In this document: in pieces, positions 41,676-50,533 of the stretch | Layout of the letters: every line of letters starts with the position of its first letter | Numbering within the stretch: the first letter of the stretch is position 1 | NCBI GenBank assembly: GCA_022843545.1 | Contig: JALHNL010000013.1 | Location: 1-54,429 of the forward strand | DNA: 54,429 bases | From: Phycisphaerales bacterium | GTDB lineage: Bacteria; Planctomycetota; Phycisphaerae; Phycisphaerales; UBA1924 | Reading direction: 5' to 3' | The notes under the pieces: model-generated | What the model was told of the DNA's origin: nothing | Databases searched by the model: none | What the model saw: the letters and a program-made list of their open reading frames with translations, nothing else | Translations under genes and position numbers: made by a program

Positions 41676-43139
41676 ATGACCTTCACACACCCCCTCGCCC
41701 GCATCGCACCCGCACTTTTCCTCTCGGCTCTCGCCGGACAGGCGATCGCCTCAGAGCCCGTCTCGCGTGACGAGGTCCGGGCCGTGGTGGCCGAGATGCT
41801 CGCCGACGCCGAGACCCGGTCCTCCCTGCAGGCCGGCGGCGCGACCGGGGGCTACGACAAGAAGTTCTTCCTCGCCAGCGCCAACGGCGCGTTCCGCCTC
41901 AACTTCACCGGCGCGTTCGTCTTCCGCTACACCCTCAACTTCCGCGACGACGCCAACGCTGATCGCCCCTCCGGCTACCCCAGCGGCGGCGACGACTTCA
42001 ACCCCGGCTTCTCCATGCGGCGATCCGTGCTCCGCTTCGACGGGCACATCATCGACCCGTCGCTGCTCTACAACGTGCGCATCGCGCAGGAGAACGCCGT
42101 CATCTCCCGGCAGGTGGTCACGCAGGTCGACCCCGACGACCCCAGCGCGGGCATCAACCTGGATACGGAAAGCGAGGCCGACTCGCGCCTGCGCTTCGAC
42201 GACATCTTCTTCACCTACAAGTTCTCGGGCGACTTCAAGGGCGGGTACGTCAAGTGGGGCCAGTACAAGTCCCCCTTCATCAAAGAAGAGCTCAACAGCG
42301 AGTTCGTCTCGCTCGCCGCGGAGCGCGGGGCCGTCAACGGCTTCTTCACCCAGGACCGCGCCCAGGGCGTGTCGCTGGGCTACGAAGACGAACGCTGGTG
42401 GCTCGAGGGCATGATCAGCGACGGCCTGCGCACCCGCAACACCCCGCTGGGCAGCACCTTCAACCGCACGAACGACATCGCTCTCACCGGCCGCGCCGAG
42501 TACATCTTCGCCGGAACCCGCGAGCAACTGCGCGACTACACCTCACCACAGGACCAGGCTCTCGCCGCGAACATCGGCGGCGCGGTCCACTGGCAGCACC
42601 AGAACAACGACCCCACGGTCACGAAGTTTGACCGCTCGGTGGGCTCGCCCGCCAACCGCTCCATCTTCGGCGCCACCATCGACGGGCAGGTCGAGGGCTC
42701 GGGCCTTTCGCTCTACGTCGCCGGCGTGCTGGGCTACACCCGCGCCCGCAACGTCGTGCTCGACGACACCGGCGCCACCGACTCGCGCAACTTCACCGAC
42801 TGGGGCGTCACCGTCCAGGGCTCGTGGCGCTTCGCCGAGAAGACCGACGTCTTCGCCAAGTACGACGGGCTCTTCCTCGATAGCGACCGCGGCCTCACCG
42901 ACCGCGACCAGTTCAACTTCATCACCGCGGGCTTTGTCCACTACTTCGCCGGGCACGCCGCCAAACTCACCCTCGACACCACGTTCGCCACCAACCACAC
43001 CGTCGGGCTCACCAGCAGCCGCGCCGGCTGGCTGGGCGGATCAATCCTGAACGTCAGCAGCAGCGACGCCTCGGGCCTCCTCGGCACCGCCCGCGGCTTC
43101 GAGGCGGCGGTGAGACTGCAGATGCAGGTGACATTCTGA
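41676..43139 (+). CDS. Phosphate-selective porin-like outer-membrane protein (OprP/OprO family)
   Basis: This 487-residue beta-barrel has a signal peptide ending near residue 26 (GQAIASEP) and a short helical segment VRAVVAEMLADAETRS. Barrel strands alternate with aromatic residues throughout, and the C-terminal residue is Phe (LQMQVTF), the outer-membrane assembly signal. FSMRRSVLRFDGHIIDPSLLYNVRI and YVKWGQYKSPFIKEELNSE resemble the OprO/OprP pattern of phosphate-selective porins. The specific ion is uncertain. Its 3' end abuts a repeat array. Confidence 0.85.
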   Translation: MTFTHPLARIAPALFLSALAGQAIASEPVSRDEVRAVVAEMLADAETRSSLQAGGATGGYDKKFFLASANGAFRLNFTGAFVFRYTLNFRDDANADRPSGYPSGGDDFNPGFSMRRSVLRFDGHIIDPSLLYNVRIAQENAVISRQVVTQVDPDDPSAGINLDTESEADSRLRFDDIFFTYKFSGDFKGGYVKWGQYKSPFIKEELNSEFVSLAAERGAVNGFFTQDRAQGVSLGYEDERWWLEGMISDGLRTRNTPLGSTFNRTNDIALTGRAEYIFAGTREQLRDYTSPQDQALAANIGGAVHWQHQNNDPTVTKFDRSVGSPANRSIFGATIDGQVEGSGLSLYVAGVLGYTRARNVVLDDTGATDSRNFTDWGVTVQGSWRFAEKTDVFAKYDGLFLDSDRGLTDRDQFNFITAGFVHYFAGHAAKLTLDTTFATNHTVGLTSSRAGWLGGSILNVSSSDASGLLGTARGFEAAVRLQMQVTF

Positions 43140-43146
43140 GGGAGAA

Positions 43147-43307
43147 GTGACGAAGTGACGGAGTGACGGAGTGACGGAGTGGCGGAGTGACGGAGTGGCG
43201 GAGTGGCGGAGTGGCGAAGACTCCTGCCTGCCTGGGTTCTTCGGTACTTCGTTACTGCGCTACTTCGTTACTCCGTCACTTCGTGACTTCGTCACTCCGT
43301 CACTTCT
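43147..43307. repeat. Inverted array of 8-bp tandem repeats
   Basis: Nine units of GTG[AG]CG[GA]A run from 43147 to 43218. After a 25-nt spacer, eight units of the reverse complement type (TCACTCCG, TCACTTCG and variants) run from 43244 to 43307. The two arms can fold into a large hairpin between the convergent porin and peptidase genes. The right arm includes the last codons and stop of the peptidase gene. It may terminate both genes or be a mobile repeat. Confidence 0.85.
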
Positions 43308-44763
43308 TCACCGCCCCCAGCTCCGCGATCAGCGCCGCGTGGCTCCGCGCGCCCTGCCTGAAGCACTCGATCTCGAACTTCTCATTGGGCGAGTGCACCC
43401 GGTCGTCATCCAGGCCAAAGCCCATGAACACCGTGTCGATCCCCAGGATCGCCTTCAGCATCCCCGCCACCGGGATCGACCCGCCGCTCTTGATCAGCGC
43501 CGGCTCTACCCCGCACGCCGCCTGCACCGCGCGGCTCGCCGCCGCCAAGTACGGCGACTCGATCGGCACCGTCACGCCGTGACCGCCGTGATGGTCCACG
43601 AACTCCCAGCGGAATCCCGCGGGCGTCCTCGCCTTGCACCACTCGAAGAACAGCCCGGGGATCTTCGCCGGGTCCTGATCCGCCACCAGGCGGAATGACA
43701 CCTTCGCGCTCGCGCGGCTGGGGATCACCGTCTTGGCCCCCGGGCCGGTATAGCCGCCGTACATCCCGTTGATCTCCGCCGTGGGCCTCGCCCACGCACG
43801 CTCGGTGGGCGAAAAGCCCTTCTCACCCCAGTCGGCTTCCTTCGGCAGCCCGATGCTCCTCAGCGCCTCCTCCGCCGACCACGGCAACTTCGCCCACGCC
43901 TCGCGCTCGCGCGGCGAGATCGGCCTCACCGCGTCGTAGAACCCGGGGATCGTCACCTTCCCGTCCTTGTCCCACAGTTGCGACAGCACCTGACACAGCG
44001 CGGCGTTGGGGTTCAGCACGCGCCCGCCCCACAGGCCGCTGTGCAGGTCCTGGTCGGGCCCGATCAGCGTCACTTCCGTGTACGCCAGCCCGCGCACGCC
44101 GTACGTGATCGCCGGCTTGCCGCGCCCCAGCATCCCCGTGTCGCTGATGAGGCAGAAGTCGCACCGCCGCAGCGCCGCCTCGTGCTGCTTCACAAAGGGC
44201 TCCAGATTCGCCGAGCCGCTCTCTTCCTCACCTTCCAGCAGAACCGTGAACTTCACGCCCCCGGCGGGCTGGCCCGTCACCGCCTTGAAGGCCCGCAGAG
44301 CCTCCAGGAACATCATCACCTGGCCCTTGTCGTCCACCGCGCCGCGGGCCACGATCCGCCGACCCGGCCCGCCCGGCTCGCCCTCGCGCACCACGGGCTC
44401 AAACGGCGGCGAGTCCCACAGCTCCACCGGGTCGACGGGTTGAACGTCGTAGTGACCGTAGAACAGCACGTGCGGGCCCTGATAGTCCGGCGCGCCCGGC
44501 GAATGCGCCAGCACCACCGGATGCCCCGGCTTGCCCTCGGCCCCCGTGGGCAGCACCTGCGCGGGAAGGCCCGCCGCGGCCAGTTGGTCCGCCGCCCACT
44601 GCGCCGCCCGCTTCACGTCAACGCGATACTGCGGGTCGGTGCTGATGCTGGGGATCTTGAGCCAGTCCACCAGGCGTGAGAGCGACTGCGGCTCGTTCTC
44701 ATCAAGCCACGAGATGACGCGGGCGAGCGAGGAATGCGGCGCGGGCGAAGCGGGATTGGGCAT
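43300..44763 (-). CDS. M20-family metallopeptidase (dipeptidase-like)
   Basis: This 487-residue zinc peptidase has the first metal site VLFYGHYDVQP and the bridging Asp in ARGAVDDKGQ. Catalytic Glu-Glu is in LLEGEEESGS, and the C-terminal metal His lies in DDDRVHSPNEKFE. The dimerisation (lid) domain lies in the middle (DLHSGLWGG). It is a cytoplasmic enzyme of the CNDP/dipeptidase type. TAGCCT sits 5 nt before the ATG at 44763; a GC-rich frame extends 12 codons further upstream but is not needed. Confidence 0.92.
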   Translation of the reverse strand: MPNPASPAPHSSLARVISWLDENEPQSLSRLVDWLKIPSISTDPQYRVDVKRAAQWAADQLAAAGLPAQVLPTGAEGKPGHPVVLAHSPGAPDYQGPHVLFYGHYDVQPVDPVELWDSPPFEPVVREGEPGGPGRRIVARGAVDDKGQVMMFLEALRAFKAVTGQPAGGVKFTVLLEGEEESGSANLEPFVKQHEAALRRCDFCLISDTGMLGRGKPAITYGVRGLAYTEVTLIGPDQDLHSGLWGGRVLNPNAALCQVLSQLWDKDGKVTIPGFYDAVRPISPREREAWAKLPWSAEEALRSIGLPKEADWGEKGFSPTERAWARPTAEINGMYGGYTGPGAKTVIPSRASAKVSFRLVADQDPAKIPGLFFEWCKARTPAGFRWEFVDHHGGHGVTVPIESPYLAAASRAVQAACGVEPALIKSGGSIPVAGMLKAILGIDTVFMGFGLDDDRVHSPNEKFEIECFRQGARSHAALIAELGAVKK

Positions 44764-44768
44764 GCGGA

Positions 44769-44774
44769 AGGCTA
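44769..44774 (-). promoter_or_regulatory. -10-like TAGCCT, leaderless promoter of the M20 peptidase
   Basis: Five nucleotides separate it from the ATG at 44763. Confidence 0.5.
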
Positions 44775-44851
44775 GGGGGTCACGCAGCGGTCGAAGCACC
44801 CCGTGCCGCTCAAGGCGGCCGGGTTCGGAGGACTTTGCGTCCTCACCGCGC

Positions 44852-45364
44852 TTACTTGCCCTGGTCTTCCAGCGCCTTGGCCATCATCTCCGCCGGCGGC
44901 GGCGGATTGTTGCCGCGCACCTCGCGACCGCAGTCGGGGCAGATCGTCTTCTCGTTCTTGCCCATCGCGCTGTTGAGAATCACATACGTGGGCGGCAGTT
45001 TGACCTGGTTGTCCTTCGTCCAATAGCACGCCTCGACCGGATACAGCGTGCGCTTTCCGGTGGATCGATTGGTCCAAGGCCAGCGCTCGCCCTTCGGGAA
45101 CGCGAACTTCGTGTTGACTTCGCCGGACTCCGAGTCCTTCACCACGACATACCGCGTCTGCTCGCCGATGTCGGGCGGGCCGCCGGTCATCGTGTAAACC
45201 GCGATACCTATCGCCGCCGCGATGCCGATGAGTGAGCCGAAAAGCTTGAGCTTCTCGCCAAAGCCGCCACCTCCGCCGGAACCGCCCGCGGACTTCCCGC
45301 TGACGCCGATCTGCTTGACGTCCGCGTCATCCACCAACGAAGGCATATTTGACGTCCGGCTCAT
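44852..45364 (-). CDS. Hypothetical single-pass membrane protein with CxxC motif
   Basis: The protein has 170 residues. A flexible Ser/Gly-rich N-terminus is followed by one membrane helix (about residues 39-59, LFGSLIGIAAAIGIAVYTM). A soluble domain follows with ICPDCGREVRGN near residue 143, a possible metal-binding pair. No family was recognised. It lies 26 bp after the pseudopilin gene with a GGAG site before its ATG, so the two are probably co-transcribed and perhaps act together in the envelope. Confidence 0.65.
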   Translation of the reverse strand: MSRTSNMPSLVDDADVKQIGVSGKSAGGSGGGGGFGEKLKLFGSLIGIAAAIGIAVYTMTGGPPDIGEQTRYVVVKDSESGEVNTKFAFPKGERWPWTNRSTGKRTLYPVEACYWTKDNQVKLPPTYVILNSAMGKNEKTICPDCGREVRGNNPPPPAEMMAKALEDQGK

Positions 45365-45390
45365 GGATTCTCCACCGCGCGGCAAGCTCG

Positions 45391-46533
45391 TTACGGAACG
45401 ATGACCCTGTTCGACGACGAGGCATCACGATAGACGGTCCACTTGGCGAGCGTGTCGGTCCACGAGTCCAGCCGCGAGCCGATGATCGTGCCCGAGGGGA
45501 ACCAGTATTCCGGATTGGTCGCTTCAAAGTCGCTCAGCAACTCCACGTGCCCGTCGAAGAAGCCCACGTTGCCCTTCACGTCGCCCGGAAGACCGCGGCC
45601 GCTGGGGCCGTGCCGGAAGGCAAAGCGGCGGACATCGGGCACCGATCCGCTCGCGGCGGCGGCCCGGAGAACCTGGCCGGGGGCCGTCTTGCGGTCAAGC
45701 GAGCGGTTGTTGAACAGCCACGGGCCGGTGTCGCTGAACGCGCCGCCGAACGTGCCCCCGCCCGGCGGCGGGACGTTGATGTCCACGTTGGGGAACAGAT
45801 TCTGAGGATTGCCCGCGTCCACGAATCGGCTGCCCTCGTACAACGCGGCCTTGCGGGACGGGTTGCCCACCAGGTTCAACCGCGGACGGAACCCGCGCCG
45901 GTCAATCGCCGGACGACGGTCGTTGGTGCCGTGACCGGACGACGTGGCGGTTTCCGTCGACGTGAACTGCGTAGACATGAAGTACGACAGCATCGGCCCT
46001 TCAACCACACCCGACGTGCCGCCGCTCCACTCGTTGACGCGGATGTTGTTGTTCTGGCAGCGCCCGACGGGCTGCTCCCGCATCCAGTTGAAGCGTTCCA
46101 GCCGCAGCGGATCGTTCGGGTTGCCGTTGCTCGCGCCAGGCCCCTGATAACCCATCTGGCTCAGCAGCGGGCCCAGCCAGTCCCAGTGCTGAACGGCCAC
46201 CCCGTCGTACCGCGGCGGGGTCGTCTTGGTGTACCCCACTCCGGCGTTGATGGAAGCCTCGGGCAGCCACGAAAACCCGGTCGTCAGGGGCGACCCGGGC
46301 AGCCACTCCTTGAAGTCGGTCGTGTACGTCACCTGGCTGGTCACCAACTGACGCAGATTGCTGGAGCACGCCACCGCACGGGCCGCCTGCCGAGCCTCAC
46401 CCAGCGCCGGCAGCAAAATGCTCACCAAAAGCGCGATGATCGCGATCACCACCAGCAGTTCGATCAGCGTGAACGCTCGCGTGATCGGGCGGCGGACCTG
46501 GGACAGCCGGCTGGACAAGCGATGGGAAGACAT
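45391..46533 (-). CDS. Prepilin-like (type II secretion pseudopilin) protein with H-X9-DG motif
   Basis: The 380-residue protein has a typical prepilin cleavage region: a basic leader, then [23 protein letters not shown] (residues about 20-42), where Ala-Phe follows the cleavage point and Glu is at +5. A large globular domain follows. Near the C-terminus [23 protein letters not shown] has the pattern of the planctomycete H-X9-DG prepilin tail. It would be processed by a PilD-like peptidase and assembled into a pseudopilus or displayed. A GGAG site lies before the ATG at 46533. Confidence 0.9.
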   Translation of the reverse strand: MSSHRLSSRLSQVRRPITRAFTLIELLVVIAIIALLVSILLPALGEARQAARAVACSSNLRQLVTSQVTYTTDFKEWLPGSPLTTGFSWLPEASINAGVGYTKTTPPRYDGVAVQHWDWLGPLLSQMGYQGPGASNGNPNDPLRLERFNWMREQPVGRCQNNNIRVNEWSGGTSGVVEGPMLSYFMSTQFTSTETATSSGHGTNDRRPAIDRRGFRPRLNLVGNPSRKAALYEGSRFVDAGNPQNLFPNVDINVPPPGGGTFGGAFSDTGPWLFNNRSLDRKTAPGQVLRAAAASGSVPDVRRFAFRHGPSGRGLPGDVKGNVGFFDGHVELLSDFEATNPEYWFPSGTIIGSRLDSWTDTLAKWTVYRDASSSNRVIVP

Positions 46534-46750
46534 GCGGGTGCTCCGGAGGGCATCGCGCTGGCCACCCGGCGGAGAACCCGCTGGCGACCATCGCTCGGAC
46601 ACCCACGAGTTTAGCCCGGGGGCCGTTTGCGATGGGTCCTTAACAGGAATTTCGCAGCCTATTCGGGTATTGGACAGCGTTTGCGGGGTCTGGGAGAGTC
46701 CGCTATCGGGAAGGTCTGTTGGTTACTTCCCAAACAGGACACAAACCCGC

Positions 46751-47965
46751 TCAACTGCCCAACTTCAGGTCAACCACCACGGGCAGGTGGTCCGAGCCGT
46801 AGCCCGCCGGGGCAGGGGTGGTCCGCCAGTCGCTCCCGCGCGGGCGCTGGGGCAGACCCAGGATGAACCGCGACTCCTTCACCAACCGCTTGGCGGCCTC
46901 GTCATTGCCGATCACAAAGTCGATCACCCGCCCCGAGGCGTGGGTGATCCACTCCGGGTTGCCCTGCACGCGGTCGTCGAACAGGTCCTTCAGACCCGCC
47001 TGCAGATACGTCTCGATGGGCTTGCTGCCGGGCTGAGTGTTCATGTCGCCCAGGATGATCACCGGCTGCCCCGGGTTCTTGTTGGCGAACTCGCCGTAGA
47101 GCTCCGTGGTCTTGGCCGACTCGCGCTCGCGCCAGTAGCCGCCGGGCCCGCCCGACTTCTGGTGAACCACGAACAGCGTGACCTTGAAGTCCTCGGCCTT
47201 CGCGCCCTTCTGGCCCGCGGCCTCCAAACGCTTGGCCACCTCCGCCGCGGGCACGGTGATGGTGCCGCGCATGGGCGAGCGGCGGAAGAGGATGGGCTTG
47301 CCCGCCTCGCGGTTCTCTTCGTTGCCCCAGCGCGGCGGATGATTCCCGCCCAGGGGCAGCAGCGGCCACACCTCGGTGTCGCCGATGGGGAACTTCGAGA
47401 TAATCGAGCACTCGATGCCGCGCCCGTCGCCCGAGTCGATGCTCGCGATGTGCGTGTAGCCCGCGTCCTTGAGGTGGTTCTCCACGAACCACTTGAGCGC
47501 GTCGAGGCTCTCGACCTCTTGCAGGCCCACCACATCAGCGTTCACCGCGCGGATGGCCTTGGCGATCGCCTCACGGTGCTCCGCGGGCTTGGTCATCGTC
47601 TTGTCGTCCTGCTCGCCGCTGAGCGCGGGGTCGTCCTTGTCGTCGAACAGGTTCTCGACGTTGAACGCGGCGATGCGGAGCGTGCCGGGCGGCGCGGCGA
47701 CCGGAGCCAGCACGCCGAACGGGATGAGCCGGCGCGGGTCGGCGTCCTTGTCAGCAGCCGGCGCGGGCGCGGGGGCCGCGGGCGGGGCCGAGGCCAGCCC
47801 GCCGGTCTTGGTGTCCTGGGCGCTCGTCGTTGAGAGCGCACGCGTGAAGCCCAGCCCGGCCAGCGCGGCGAGCGCGAGCGCGGCGGCGCCCATGCCGAGC
47901 GCGAAGCCCGAACGGGGTGAGGAACCGGAGCGGGCAGGCGAGCACGAGCAGTTGGTGCAGGTCAT
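46751..47965 (-). CDS. Endonuclease/exonuclease/phosphatase (EEP) family exported protein
   Basis: This 404-residue protein has a Cys-rich start and one hydrophobic stretch (residues about 20-40). The EEP domain follows: IAAFNVENLFDDKDD, VVGLQEVESL, IILGDMNTQP, and the end motif GSDHLPVVVDLK. These give the metal-binding Asn, Glu, Asp-Asn and catalytic His. The family includes DNases and sphingomyelinase-like phosphatases. The probable signal or anchor points to an extracytoplasmic role. TACCCT lies 6 nt before the ATG. Confidence 0.88.
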   Translation of the reverse strand: MTCTNCSCSPARSGSSPRSGFALGMGAAALALAALAGLGFTRALSTTSAQDTKTGGLASAPPAAPAPAPAADKDADPRRLIPFGVLAPVAAPPGTLRIAAFNVENLFDDKDDPALSGEQDDKTMTKPAEHREAIAKAIRAVNADVVGLQEVESLDALKWFVENHLKDAGYTHIASIDSGDGRGIECSIISKFPIGDTEVWPLLPLGGNHPPRWGNEENREAGKPILFRRSPMRGTITVPAAEVAKRLEAAGQKGAKAEDFKVTLFVVHQKSGGPGGYWRERESAKTTELYGEFANKNPGQPVIILGDMNTQPGSKPIETYLQAGLKDLFDDRVQGNPEWITHASGRVIDFVIGNDEAAKRLVKESRFILGLPQRPRGSDWRTTPAPAGYGSDHLPVVVDLKLGS

Positions 47966-47971
47966 GGGCGG

Positions 47972-47977
47972 AGGGTA
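47972..47977 (-). promoter_or_regulatory. -10-like TACCCT, leaderless promoter of the EEP gene
   Basis: Six nucleotides separate it from the ATG at 47965. Confidence 0.5.
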
Positions 47978-48093
47978 GGAAGAGCCGCGGAGCGGGACGC
48001 AGAGCAGGTGGCAACGGTGACGCGACCGCGCGCCACCACCCGGAATTCGCCCCTCGCCCAACCGGGATTCAGGACCGCCCGGGCCTCCCCCCC

Positions 48094-48099
48094 TACCCT
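48094..48099 (+). promoter_or_regulatory. -10-like TACCCT, leaderless promoter of serS
   Basis: Eight nucleotides separate it from the ATG at 48108. Confidence 0.5.
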
Positions 48100-48107
48100 C
48101 CCAGCCC

Positions 48108-49514
48108 ATGATCGACCTCAAAGCCCTCCGCGAAAACCCCAAGCGCTTCATCGACGGCGCCGCCAAAAAAGGCATGGACGTCGAGATCGACCGCCTCCTC
48201 CGCCTCGAGGAAGAACGCCGCGCCGCGCAGACGGCCATGGAAAATCTCCGCGCCGAGCAGCGCAAGATCGAGAAGGAACTCGGCCCACAGATGGGCAAAC
48301 TCTCGGGCGAACTCAAGAAAGCCCCGCCCGACCAGCAGCCGGCGATCCAGAAGTTGATCGACGAACTCAAGGCCCGCCCGACGGCGATGAAGGAAGAGAT
48401 CGCGGCCCACGAAGAGGTCGTGCGTCGGCTTGAACCCGAGATCAATCAGATCCTCCTCACCATCCCGCTTCCGCCGGACGACGACGTGCCGGTCGGCGCG
48501 TCGAGCGAGGACAATGTGGAAATCCGGCGCTGGAACGCGCCGGGCTTCGAGGCGGGCAAGCCCTTTGAGGCTCAGCGCGGCTTCAAGCCCAAGACGCACA
48601 TCGAACTGTGCCGCGACCTCAAGCTCGCCGACTTCCCGCGCGGCGTGAAGATGGCGGGCACGCGCTCGTACGTCCTCACCGGCGCGGGGATGCTGCTGCA
48701 CCAGGCGATCCTGCGCTACGCCGTGGACTTCATGGTCCATCACAACGGCTTCACGCCCATCAGCGTGCCCGTGCTGGTGAAGGAAGAGTGCATGGTGGGC
48801 ACGGGCTTTTTCCCCGCGGGGCGCGAGCAGGCGTACCACATCGAGGAGAGCAAGCGCGGCGGGGGCTACGACGTGTTCCTCACCGGCACGGGCGAGGTGG
48901 GCCTCATGGGCATCCACCAGGACGAGATTCTCGATGAATCCATGCTGCCGCTGAAGTACGTGACGGTGAGCACGTGCTTCCGCCGCGAGGCGGGCGCGGC
49001 GGGCAAGGACACCGCGGGGCTCTACCGCATCCACCAGTTCGACAAGGTGGAGCAGGTGGTGATCACTCGCAGCGACGAGCAGGACAGCCGGGCGTGGCAC
49101 AAGAAGATGATCGGGTTCGTCGAGGCGTTCTTGCAGAGCCTGGGCCTGCCCTATCGCCTGCTGCAGTGCTGCACCGCGGATCTGGGCGTGAAGAACGCGG
49201 ACATGGTGGACATCGAGTGCTGGATGCCGGGGCGGGGCGAGGTGGTCGGGGGCGCGCCCTCGGGCGCGTTCGGCGAGACGCACAGCGCGTCGCGGCTCTA
49301 CGACTACCAGTGCCGGCGGCTGAACATGCGGTATCGCCAGGGCGGCGAAGCGGGCAAGGGCCCGACGGTGTTCTGCCACTCGCTGAACAACACCGTGGCG
49401 GCCAGCCCGCGGCTGATGATTCCGATCCTGGAGGTTCACCAGCAGAAGGACGGCACGGTCCGCGTGCCCGAACCGCTGCGGGCGTATATGGGCGGGATGG
49501 ACAAGATCGGGTGA
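48108..49514 (+). CDS. serS: Serine--tRNA ligase
   Basis: This 468-residue class II synthetase charges tRNA-Ser. The N-terminal coiled-coil arm spans about residues 25-115. Class II motif 2 is VSTCFRREAGAAGKDTAGLYRIHQF, and motif 3 lies near the end (NTVAASPRLMIPILEVHQ). The conserved tract LTGTGEVGLMGIHQDEIL is where the usual TAE..L..L motif lies; here the second position is G-E. Length is slightly above average through a longer helical arm. It appears complete. Confidence 0.95.
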   Translation: MIDLKALRENPKRFIDGAAKKGMDVEIDRLLRLEEERRAAQTAMENLRAEQRKIEKELGPQMGKLSGELKKAPPDQQPAIQKLIDELKARPTAMKEEIAAHEEVVRRLEPEINQILLTIPLPPDDDVPVGASSEDNVEIRRWNAPGFEAGKPFEAQRGFKPKTHIELCRDLKLADFPRGVKMAGTRSYVLTGAGMLLHQAILRYAVDFMVHHNGFTPISVPVLVKEECMVGTGFFPAGREQAYHIEESKRGGGYDVFLTGTGEVGLMGIHQDEILDESMLPLKYVTVSTCFRREAGAAGKDTAGLYRIHQFDKVEQVVITRSDEQDSRAWHKKMIGFVEAFLQSLGLPYRLLQCCTADLGVKNADMVDIECWMPGRGEVVGGAPSGAFGETHSASRLYDYQCRRLNMRYRQGGEAGKGPTVFCHSLNNTVAASPRLMIPILEVHQQKDGTVRVPEPLRAYMGGMDKIG

Positions 49515-49668
49515 GGTCTTGGGGAGGTCGGCTCTCCGAGCCGACTCGTCGGCCAACTCTGCCCCCGCCTGCCGCCCCTTCCAGGAATTGCTCCAGCGAA
49601 AGACGGGCACGGTCCGCGCACCCGAGTCGCTGAATGAGCAAGAGCGATGGATGGAAAGGACCGCGTGC

Positions 49669-50346
49669 TCAGCCTCGCTTGGGCTGAATGAGCCCGCACT
49701 CAGGGCAGAGTTCAAGGCCACGGCAGTCGTAGCCACATTGCGGGCAGTGAAGGCGGCGGAGGGCCGCCAACTGGCGTCTCAGATTGACCTCTTTCACGAT
49801 GAACACGGCGAGCATGCCCAGCATCCAGATGATGAGCGCAATCGCCTTGCTCACCCGTTGGAACTCGGGCGTCCAATGCCACTTGGTCACCTCTCCGCCG
49901 GCGGCGAGCACGACGAGTTCGCCCGGCGAGAGGGTGCCAAGTGCGGATCGCATATTCCAGCTTTCCGCCTGATGATCATCGATCTCGAAGTACGGCAGCA
50001 ACCCGAAGGATGCCTGGCTCTGCCACCAGTTCGGAAACAGTCGATACGTGCGCTTCACGCGAACCACATCGAAAAGCGGCCACGCGATCTGGTCCACGGG
50101 CCGGGCGGCGAAGTGCACGAAGGGCAGCGCTTGCCACTCTTGGACAGTCAGTTTCCGCGCAATCTCAGCCGGAACCGCCGACATCGGCATCGACGTCCCG
50201 ATCATCTGCCAGCTCGGCCCGTTTCGCCTGTCGCTTACAAAAACCAAGACAACGACTCCCATGAACGCGAGTGTCAGCGCGAACCACAGCCACGTGCGCC
50301 GAATTCGCCGCAGTACATCACGTTCCGCTGGAGTCAGATCGGACAT
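49669..50346 (-). CDS. Membrane protein with C-terminal zinc ribbon
   Basis: This protein of about 225 residues has two membrane helices (about residues 16-37 and 168-190) around an extracytoplasmic domain. It ends with a ribbon: CPQCGYDCRGLELCPECG. The same ribbon type (CxxC...RGL...CPECG) is at the N-terminus of the protein at 19443-20282. The domain contains an unusually Trp-rich stretch (NWWQSQASFG). No family was recognised. Start choice is uncertain; ATGs at 50346 and 50385 are possible, and the first was taken because the sequence from it (SDLTPAERDVLRRIRR) looks like a cytoplasmic helix. Confidence 0.65.
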   Translation of the reverse strand: MSDLTPAERDVLRRIRRTWLWFALTLAFMGVVVLVFVSDRRNGPSWQMIGTSMPMSAVPAEIARKLTVQEWQALPFVHFAARPVDQIAWPLFDVVRVKRTYRLFPNWWQSQASFGLLPYFEIDDHQAESWNMRSALGTLSPGELVVLAAGGEVTKWHWTPEFQRVSKAIALIIWMLGMLAVFIVKEVNLRRQLAALRRLHCPQCGYDCRGLELCPECGLIQPKRG

Positions 50347-50521
50347 AGTTGACCATCCGTCAAGCTGTTCGCCGCCACTGATCATAACGATCCCCCAAGG
50401 CAATCCACCTGCACGCTCCATCCCTCCCCAACCGGCCCTCCCCGACGCGGGCACTTCGGCCACGCCGGTCGGCCGATCGATCCCGCCGAATCACGATCCA
50501 CTCGTCGCCCATCCTCCCTCC

Positions 50522-50527
50522 TAGCCT
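50522..50527 (+). promoter_or_regulatory. -10-like TAGCCT, leaderless promoter of surE
   Basis: Six nucleotides separate it from the ATG at 50534. Confidence 0.5.
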
Positions 50528-50533
50528 CGCCCC

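Noticed and set aside
43147-43307. CRISPR array
   Set aside because: Units are 8 bp with no spacers and the second half is inverted; there are no cas genes.
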